A DNA stretch of 64,000 bases from Iris pallida (lineage: Eukaryota; Streptophyta; Magnoliopsida; Asparagales; Iridaceae). A program made the translations under genes and the position numbers. The notes beneath the pieces are model-generated. The model saw only the letters and a list, made by a program, of their open reading frames with translations, was not told the origin of the DNA and did not search any database. Of this stretch, positions 56,760 to 64,000 are shown one piece after another. The DNA lies in assembly GCA_029216955.1 (NCBI GenBank), contig JANAVB010015600.1:30494374-30558373 (forward strand). The letters run 5' to 3'. Positions within the stretch are counted from its first letter, which is position 1, and every line of letters begins with the position of its first letter.

Positions 56760-57037
56760 AAGAAATTCTATTTTAGATCATAGAAAATTCTAAAATAATC
56801 TAGCATCAAACATGGAGTCCAAATTTGATCACAATAAAAATTTGATCTAGATTTGGGATCTATAGCAGTGTTGTCCGCCGACAGACCAACCGAATTCAGT
56901 TTGACTCGGTCTAATAGTTCTGTGAGAACTAGATAGAGTCGAATCGAATTCGACTAGTTTCCAATAGAACTTTCTTCTGTGTTCCGATGATGTCCAGATT
57001 GTTCTTCAACATCTCGAATCGTGGCTGGATTCTAACT

Positions 57038-58607
57038 AAAAATTGCTGGGTTGGTAGAATCAATGTTTAACTGTATAAGTGAACTTCGCAACGTGCATAC
57101 TTAAATATAACTAAAAATAAAATAGATAATAAAAAACTTGTTATTTAATAGTATATATGTCAAATATGCCGATATCAATCAACTTCAACTATTATATATG
57201 AGCTTTGCTATGCTTATAATCAAATGCTTACAATTTTTTTACAACTGTTACGTGTCGGACTTCGGTTGGAGGATAAGTGAAAGTGGTGGGGTCGGATGGA
57301 ACCCATATAGTAGGAAGGTGAGAGGAAAGGTGGGATCCATGTATAATGAGTGGAAGAGAGATGTTATAAAAATGTTGTAACAAAGTTGTAACTATTTGGT
57401 TGTAGACTTAGTGCTATTTAACTAAATGCTTTTAAATAAATAAAGTTGATGTGATATAATGCTTTTAAATAAAGATAAAGTTGATGTGACATGATGTAAA
57501 CTCAAAATTAAATACGCCATCATCTGTTGCTTGTTTGCTTTGGTTGCTATGACGAACCATTTATAAAAAAAATGTTATAAAAACATGATGACATATTGCA
57601 TCACAAGCCTTCTCAATTTAAAATTATTCTGCAGTGGCAGAAAAATCTTTCAAACACAAACAAAATCCTAAATATATAAGGAAAGAAAATTGAAAAAAAA
57701 AAAAAAAAAAAAGAAGAAAGGAAAAGCAATAAAGGGTTCCTCAAAAGTTCCTCAAACAGGTTACGTCAACACAAAAAATAATCAATTAGTATTTGACTAA
57801 TTTGTGATGTTTCTGTTAAGCTTTGTTAATTTTTTTAATTATGGTTTGAATTTTCAAAATATCTAACGTTAGTGTTTAAGTTTTAAAATTATTATTTACG
57901 TAAACAAGTGAATAGTGATTTTAAGATCCAAATATTAACAATCACTACTCACATAAGCAAGTAAACAGTGATTTTAAGAGCCAACACTAACAATTGTTGT
58001 TCACGTAGTCAAATGAACAGTAATTTAATTAGGACATTTAGATATGTTTTATTTAATTAAGATTTGTTATAAATATATTTTAAATAGAGAATATTAAAAG
58101 ATTTGGATTGAGGAAAAAAAATTCCCCGAAAATGTGTCTTACTTCCTAATATTTTAGTTGTTTAATCAAGATCGATTTTATCTCTAGCCTATTCTTTCGA
58201 AATTTTTGTGTGGAAAACAGATCTTAAAAAATTTTAAAAAAAATTGTAATATGAGATGTCAAAATGTTAGTATCTTGTTTTCCGTTTTACATCATATTCT
58301 AACAGTCAATATCATGTACCCATGTTTCCATTAGCATATCAATTAATGGTATGCAATTTTCTACTTGAAAATCTAGATCAAGTCTCTCGTATCTATAAGT
58401 ACGGGTGTGGCCAGGAAGTAGACATATTCAATTAATTTTTCAACAAATAATTGTTGGATTATGTTAACAAGTGTCCTAACACATTGATAAATGTGCATTG
58501 TACATGAATACTTTTACAATCACATTTACCAATGCACATTTAATTTACCATATACATTTTAAATGAAAGTTTTATTGATAAATGTACTGGTAGAAGTAAC
58601 ATATTAA
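57038..58607. other. Intergenic, nothing recognised
   Basis: AT-rich DNA with an A run near 57693-57712. No coding region or paired element ends were found. Confidence 0.5.
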
Positions 58608-58767
58608 GAGCATCTCCAACCCTATTGTCTTATTTTGTGTTGTAATTCCTATGTGGTATGAGCCACAAGACAATGTCTTTCCTATGTGGCAAAATGATAT
58701 TCATACAAGACAATGAAATAAAAAAGTGTTCTTCAATGCAAAAGTATTGAGAATACAATAAAAAAAA

Positions 58768-59357
58768 GGCTTAATTGCTAATTGCTACCCTCAACTATCA
58801 CACTTTTTCAAGTTGATACCCTAAACTTTTTTTGTAACAACTTGATACCCAGACATTATTTTGGACAAAAATGCCCCTACCCCTAACCCCCCCCCCGTGC
58901 TCGCTTCGCCCCCCCCCCCCCCCCCTCTGCTAGCTACGGCCGCAGCTCCCCCCCCAACCCCCCCTGCTCGCTTCAGGTGGCCCGGTCGACGGGAGGCCGG
59001 TCGGCCGTGTGCGCGAGGGGGTGCGCTGGGTCGGCGCGGCGCTGGCCGGAGGGCGGTCGGGGGATCCGCGGAGGGGCGTGGTCGCTGGACCAGGGGCGCG
59101 GGTGGCCGCGTGCGCTGGAGGGGCGCGGGAACAGGCGGCGGAGAGGGTCGGCGTTGGCCGGAGCTAGCAGGGGGGGTGGCCGGAGTGGGGGAGGGGGTGG
59201 AGGGAGGGAAGGGATAAGGGTATTTTGGGGTTTTTTAAAATGTTAGGTATTAAGTTGAAAAAAAAAATAGTTGAGGTATCAATCTGTTACGAAAAAAAGT
59301 TTAGGGTATCAACTTGAAAAAGTGTGATAGTTGAGGGTAGTAATTAGCAATTAAGCC
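58768..59357. mobile_element. Mutator-type MITE, copy B
   Basis: Ends GGCTTAATTGC...GCAATTAAGCC, with long inverted arms carrying TACCCTCAACTAT and CAAGTTGATACC. The flanks are T plus A runs, so the 9-base duplication is only approximate (ATAAAAAAA and TAAAAAAAA). The core (about 58870-59215) is extremely GC-rich; frames in it are artefacts of repeated C or G. Confidence 0.85.
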
Positions 59358-59417
59358 TAAAAAAAATTTAACTTCCAAGGCAACTCCTCTACTTCTTCAT
59401 TTTTTTTTTATAAATAT

Positions 59418-60069
59418 GGCTTAATTGCACTTTGATACCCTCAACTATTCCGCTTTTTCAAGTTGATACCTCAACTATTTTTTTCCAACTTGATACCTTA
59501 AATTTTTTTGGACAATAATGCCCTTACCCCAAAATTAAAACTACCACTCAAACCCTCCACCCCCCCTCTCCCCTCCTTCCCTCCTCCAGCCCCCCTCCCC
59601 TCCTCCAGCCCCCCCTCCCTTCCGGCCACCACCCCCGCCCCCCGCCCCTCTCCCCGCCGCCCCGCCCGCACCCTCCAACCCTCCCCTCCTCCCGCCCCGC
59701 CTGCCCCCCTCCCCCCCCCCCCGCTCCCCTCCACCCTCCCGCCCACCCGTACCCCCCCTTCCCGCTCCCTCCTCTCCCTTTCCCGCTGCCCTCCTTTCCC
59801 GACTCCACCATCGCCAGAGAGGGAGGGGGGGTCGCCGCCGTGGGAGGGGGGAGGTGGTCGCCGGAGAGGGAAGGGAGGGAGGTGGTCGCCGGTGGGGGAG
59901 GGGGGAGGGGAGAAGGGGAGAGGGAAGGGATAAGAGCATTTTGGGAATTTTAAAAATTTAGGTATCAAGTTGAAAAAAATAATAGTTGAGGTATTAAGTT
60001 GTGAGTAAAAAATTTATGGTATCAACTTGAAAAAGCGGAATAGTTGAGGGTATCAAAGTGCATTTAGCC
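59418..60069. mobile_element. Mutator-type MITE, copy C
   Basis: Perfect 9-base duplication TATAAATAT (59409-59417 and 60070-60078). Ends GGCTTAATTGCACTTTGATA and its inverse. The core is C-rich on the left and G-rich on the right (about 59530-59935) and could pair with itself. 652 bases, no real gene. Confidence 0.92.
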
Positions 60070-60284
60070 TATAAATATTTCTATTCATAATTGATGATGT
60101 GGAAACAAATTCATTGTGAAGTACATTGTCTAGATCTAGACAACCAACTTTACATTGTCCTTGCTATGTCAACTTCATGATTTATTCTATATTTGCATTG
60201 GAGAATGGTTTTTGAGATGAAAGTTTGTCATTCCTATGTGGCAACCATTTTTTTCTAAACTCACGATAGGGTTGGAGATGATAA

Positions 60285-60594
60285 GCCTCGTTTGGTTCGC
60301 GGAATTGAAGGAAAAGGAAACCAATTCCTCGGCATTTTCTTTCCTTTGGGAAACTACAATTTCCATTGATTTTTCTTTCCGATGTTTGGAAACGCCAAAG
60401 AATTTGGAAAGGAAAGTGAATACTTCAATGTGGAAAAGTGATTCCTTGCTTGAATGGATGAAATCACTTTCTCCCCCAATTTTTCTTCCATTGAAAATCA
60501 CTTTCATTTCCTACTCAATTCATTTGGCACCCAAACATAGGAAAGTAATAACTTTCCTTTCCCAACCCGATGATTTCGCGAACCAAACGAGGCC
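60285..60594. mobile_element. Tourist-like MITE, second copy
   Basis: Ends GCCTCGTTTGGTTCGCGGAA and its inverse CGCGAACCAAACGAGGCC, with TAA on both sides (60282-60284 and 60595-60597). 310 bases, the same length and interior motifs as 13242-13551. The first G of the left end is lost. Confidence 0.92.
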
Positions 60595-60597
60595 TAA

Positions 60598-60830
60598 GGG
60601 TTTTGTTAGGGCACATGTTAAGAACAATTAATGAAGTACTTATTTGTTTGGAAAACCATCATCTGAAATTGATAAATATGGTTATCTTCAAAAATAAAAT
60701 TTGTTACAAAAATAATCCTACCTTGAAACTCGTGAAGATGAAGTGATTGTCATTCAATACAAATTTAATTAGTACCATTTAATCTATAATAATTATTTAA
60801 TGTACAAAATCAAATAAATTGATCACCTCA
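60598..60830. other. Short unassigned gap
   Basis: AT-rich spacer between the Tourist MITE and the Copia 3 LTR; nothing recognised. Confidence 0.5.
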
Positions 60831-60947
60831 TGTAGGAAATAATAATGCCTTGTTCTGATTGATGGGGGCTGGTTACAATATATATAGTGTCTACATGATT
60901 GGGCTAATGGGCCAGATTTACATTAATTACAAATATAATCTCTAACA
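60831..60947 (-). repeat. 3' LTR of Copia 3
   Basis: A 117-base LTR; on the minus strand it runs from TGTTAGAGATTATATTTG to ATTATTTCCTACA. A polypurine tract (TTGAGGGGGG on the minus strand, about 60948-60957) precedes it. Confidence 0.9.
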
Positions 60948-60953
60948 CCCCCC

Positions 60954-62540
60954 TCAAGTTGGAGCATGCAAGTCACAAATGCCCAACTTGGGAAGTAAAT
61001 GATCAAACACATGCTTTCCAAGGGGCTTGGTGAAGATGTCAGCCAGTTGAGAAGAAGTATGAACATGCGAGACTATTACGGTGTCATCTCTAATAGCATC
61101 GCGAACAAAATGCAAATCCACCTGAATATGCTTACTGCGCTCATGAAATACCAGGTTCTGAGCCAGGTGCAGGGCTGACTACTGTCACAATACACCGACA
61201 TGGCAGACTCCTGGCGACCGCCCAAACACACCAATAACTCCTTCAACCGTTTCAACTCACAAACAAGCGCAGCAAGAGATCGGTATTCAGCTTCAGCGGA
61301 AGATCGGAAAACAGTCGGTTGCTTCTTGGTCTTCCAAGAAATAGGAGATCCTTCCAGAAACACCAACCAGCCTGTAACAGAACGGCGAGTCAAGGGACAA
61401 TTGGCCCAGTCGGAATCACACCAACCAGAAAGACGGAGATCGCAATCAGCTTTCAAAAGAATACCCTGTCCCGGTGCATGTTTGAGATATCTGACAACTC
61501 TCAAAGCAGCATGCCAATGATCTTGTCTAGGCTCCTGTAAGAATTGAGACAAGATATGCACATCATAGGCTAAGTCAGGGCGAGTAAATGATGGATAAAT
61601 TAACCTCCCAACCAGCCTCCGATAAGTCTCTGCATTCGTCATCTTTGGACTAGTCGATTCTGCCAGCTTGTGATTGGGCTCCATGGGAAAGCCAGCAGGT
61701 CGAGACCCCATCAAGCCGCATTCTGAAATGATGTCCAAATCATACTTCCTTTGACACAAGGAAATTCCATCTGCACTCTGAGCCACCTCTATACCAAGAA
61801 AGTACTTCATCACACCAAGGTCCTTCATGTGAAAGCAAGAACTCAGGTACTTTTTGAAAGCATTTAAAGCACCTGAGTCATTACCAGACACAATCATATC
61901 ATCCACATAGATCAAAACTTGCAACTCTACCTTCCCTTTAAAAATAGAGAAAAGGGAATAATCGGAATAAGATTAAATAAATCCATAGGATATTAGAGAA
62001 GCAGCAAGCTTAGCAAACCAACAACGTGGTGCCTGTTTTAATCCATATAGAGACTTACGCAGGCGACACACTTTGTTGGGTTCACTATGCAAAAAACCTG
62101 GCGGGAACTTCATATACACTTCTTCTGTCAGATCTCCATGAAGAAAAGCATTGTGCACATCCATCTGGTACAAAGTCCAGCCTTGAACAGCTGCAACAGC
62201 CAAGAACGCCCTAACTGTAGGCATCTTAGCTACCGGGGTAAATGTCTCTGAATAGTCGATCCCCTCAACCTGATGATTACCGAACACAACCAGCCGTGCC
62301 TTTAAGCGTTCAACACTGTCGTCGAAGTTGTACTTTATTTTGTACACCCATCTACTTCCCAATGCTTTCTTCCCAGGAGGCAAATCGACAAGACTCCATG
62401 TCCCATTATCTTCCAGAGCCTGTATTTCAGTTTGTATAGCCGCACGCCAGCCTGAATCTCGCGAGGCCTGGCGATATGAAGTAGGCTCAACGCCTGCAGT
62501 GATAGCTGCAAGAAAATCTTTGTGTCCAGCAGTAAATATG
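60954..62540 (-). pseudogene. Copia 3 reverse transcriptase and RNase H
   Basis: On the minus strand: [66 protein letters not shown], a single in-frame TAA at 61973-61975, then the catalytic LIYVDDMIVSG. RNase H shows GWCDSDWANC, RSSAEAEYRSLA and VYCDSSQ. A frameshift near 61180 follows, after which the usual ending (SKHIQVDLHFVRD...LADIFTKPLGKH) runs to a stop at 60954-60956. A modest number of lesions, so a fairly young element. Confidence 0.9.
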
Positions 62541-62881
62541 TCATAACATAGAAATTGTGTTAGAGGATACGAAGTACCTGAGGAAGTGACGGGAACAGAT
62601 GAACTGTGGTGAAGGGGGGACTTTTACTTCGAACAACATTCGTCACAAAATCCTGTAATCGCACTGGCTGTGATTTCTTTCTCATTCCTCTTCCCAACAC
62701 TACCTCATCGGTCCCCTCGGGCAACACTGTATCCCCTGTATCATCAGTAGTATCCGCATCACCTCCAGCAGACTCTCATGTCAATACTTCTGCAGCTACC
62801 TGTGCATCCTCGCCACTCGGTGCCGAGCCGCCAGCAACCACTCCGGCCTCAGCAACCGTAGCCGGCATCATCCTAAAGCCT
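62541..62881 (-). pseudogene. Copia 3 spacer between integrase and RT
   Basis: Low-complexity Ala/Ser/Thr-rich frame on the minus strand with stops, then GRGMRKKSQPVRLQDFV, the basic stretch common before the RT of Copia elements. Confidence 0.6.
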
Positions 62882-63994
62882 CTAAATCGTCTCCCGGCAC
62901 CTCAATAGATGTATGACGTGTCGCAGAAGACATCTCGCTAGCAGAGCCAAACCCAGGAAATTCTTTTTCATAAAAAGTAACATCACGGGACACAAAAAAT
63001 TCACCAGTCTCCAAATCATACAGTTTTCATCCCTTTTATCAAGTGGATACCCAACAAAGATACATTTTCTACTCCTGCTAGCAAATTTATCATGTCGAGA
63101 TTTCAAATCATACGCATAGCACAGACAACCAAAAATACGTAGATGATCAGACGAAGGAGCCGAACCATATAAAACTTCATAAGGTGACTTAAAATGCAAG
63201 ATACTAGAAGGTGTTCTATTGATCAAATAACATTCACCCAGAACACATTCCCCCCAAAAATCCACAGAAATAGAACCCTGAAATCTCAATGCCCTGGCTA
63301 CATTTAAAATATGTCGATGTTTTCGTTCCACCTTTCCATTCTGTTGAGGTGTCCCAACACAGGATGTTTGGAACAATATACCTTGAGATAAAAAATAATC
63401 TCGTAAATAATTAAATTCTGTGCCATTGTCACTCCGCACATGACAGATATCAGCCCCAAACTGACGCTTCACCATAGCAATGAATTTAAGAAACATTGAA
63501 TAAACATCACACTTATCCTTCAATAAAATAATCCAAACAGCTCTAGAAAAATCATCCACCAAAGTCAAAAAATATCGTGCCCCATTAGAAGACGGAACAC
63601 GGTATGGTCCCCACAAATCATAGTGTATAAGTTTAAAGCATCTCAAAGCACGACTACTACTATCAGGAAAGGCATCACGAGTCTGTTTAGCTTGATGACA
63701 AATATCACAAGCCTTATGAGAAAACACACTACTACCAGAGAGAAAAGGTAAAGTCTGCATTACTTTATCTGAAGGATGCCCCAGTCTACTATGCCAAACC
63801 TCGGAATCACTCTCTTTGCATGCCAGGATCACCGAAGCCAAAGAAGCTGGAACCTCCCCCAAGAAGTAAAGTCCACCCCTTTGTTCACCTGCTCCAATCA
63901 CCATCCTCGTACTTCGGTCTTGAACAAAATACAAATCAGGAGTAAATAACATATCATAATTTCTGGCACCAATCAATTGTGAGACAGAGATCAA
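62882..63994 (-). pseudogene. Copia 3 pre-integrase and integrase
   Basis: On the minus strand: pre-integrase zinc motif VWHSRLGHPSDKV...CDICHQAKQ; integrase core with D in IHYDLWGPYR, D in HVRSDNGTEFNY and E in GTPQQNGKVERKHRH (complete DDE set); then [26 protein letters not shown] and CIFVGYPLDKR. A frameshift near 63030 moves the end out of frame. The frame is open to the window edge on the other side. Confidence 0.92.
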
Positions 63995-64000
63995 ATTGCA

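Larger units (their letters stand above)
53931..57037 (-). repeat. 5' LTR of Copia 2 (right side), with nested insertions
   Basis: Starts on the + strand as TGTTGCGACC next to the primer site and ends near 57037, matching the left LTR border. It is interrupted by solo LTR 3 (54304-56381) and by a TA-flanked palindrome (56456-56756). The left copy at 35190-35919 shows the uninterrupted sequence at both sites. Confidence 0.8.
58608..60281. mobile_element. MITE with GAGCATCTCCAACC ends, split by two later MITEs
   Basis: Left TAA|GAGCATCTCCAACCCTAT and right ATAGGGTTGGAGATG..|TAA are inverted, with the last bases of the right end worn. The CATCTCCAACC end is common in plant MITEs with three-base TAA/TTA targets. 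Only about 420 bases are its own; the rest is two nested elements. Confidence 0.65.
60831..64000 (-). mobile_element. Copia retrotransposon 3, right part beyond the window
   Basis: Minus-strand element whose 3' LTR is at 60831-60947. Pol fills the rest, and the 5' LTR, gag and protease lie outside. The likely left target duplication is CCTCA (60826-60830), which cannot be confirmed without the other end. Confidence 0.9.

Noticed and set aside
58861..59968. Pro- and Gly-rich frames
   Set aside because: They arise from GC-rich MITE cores with C and G runs; no start context, no domain, open on both strands.

Overview
This is nuclear DNA from a flowering plant. The evidence is GT-AG introns of up to 10.5 kb, plant-type Copia and Gypsy LTR retrotransposons, L1-type LINEs, Tourist/hAT/Mutator-type MITEs, and one host gene of a plant DExH helicase family. 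The Tourist-like MITEs hint weakly at a monocot; I do not name a species.

Host gene (847-30351, + strand). One 14-exon gene for a nuclear DEIH-box RNA helicase of the plant DExH2/DExH6 (NIH) type fills the left half. It has an N-terminal R3H domain, a DEIH helicase core with an ankyrin segment inserted in it, HA2 and OB-fold regions, and a basic tail, about 1,190 residues in all. Exons sum to about 3.6 kb of 29.5 kb. The rest is intron swollen by transposons: a Tourist-like element carrying a LINE and a hAT element (intron 5), a Copia with a nested solo LTR (intron 8), paired hAT elements of one family (introns 12 and 13), tRNA-headed palindromes and a second LINE (intron 13), and local tandem duplications (introns 1, 2, 7, 8). 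Exon 10 as printed is one base short of the conserved frame; an AG two bases downstream of the expected acceptor would restore it.

Right half (about 32.8-64 kb) has no host gene that I can recognise. It is a nest of repeats. A degenerate minus-strand Copia (about 35.2-57.0 kb) was split by a minus-strand Gypsy (37143-53449, target duplication CTCTT). The Gypsy was itself hit by two solo LTRs of one related family (41308-44264 and 49939-52703), and the right LTR of the Copia by another solo LTR (54304-56381) and by a tRNA-headed palindrome between TA tracts (56456-56756). Then come a MITE (58608-60281) holding two Mutator-type MITEs, a Tourist MITE (60285-60594), and a minus-strand Copia that runs off the right edge (60831-64000).

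Insertion boundaries were set by reading target-site duplications and terminal TG...CA or inverted repeats directly. All retroelement reading frames seen carry stops or frameshifts, so none looks autonomous. The helicase is the only gene likely to have a cellular role.
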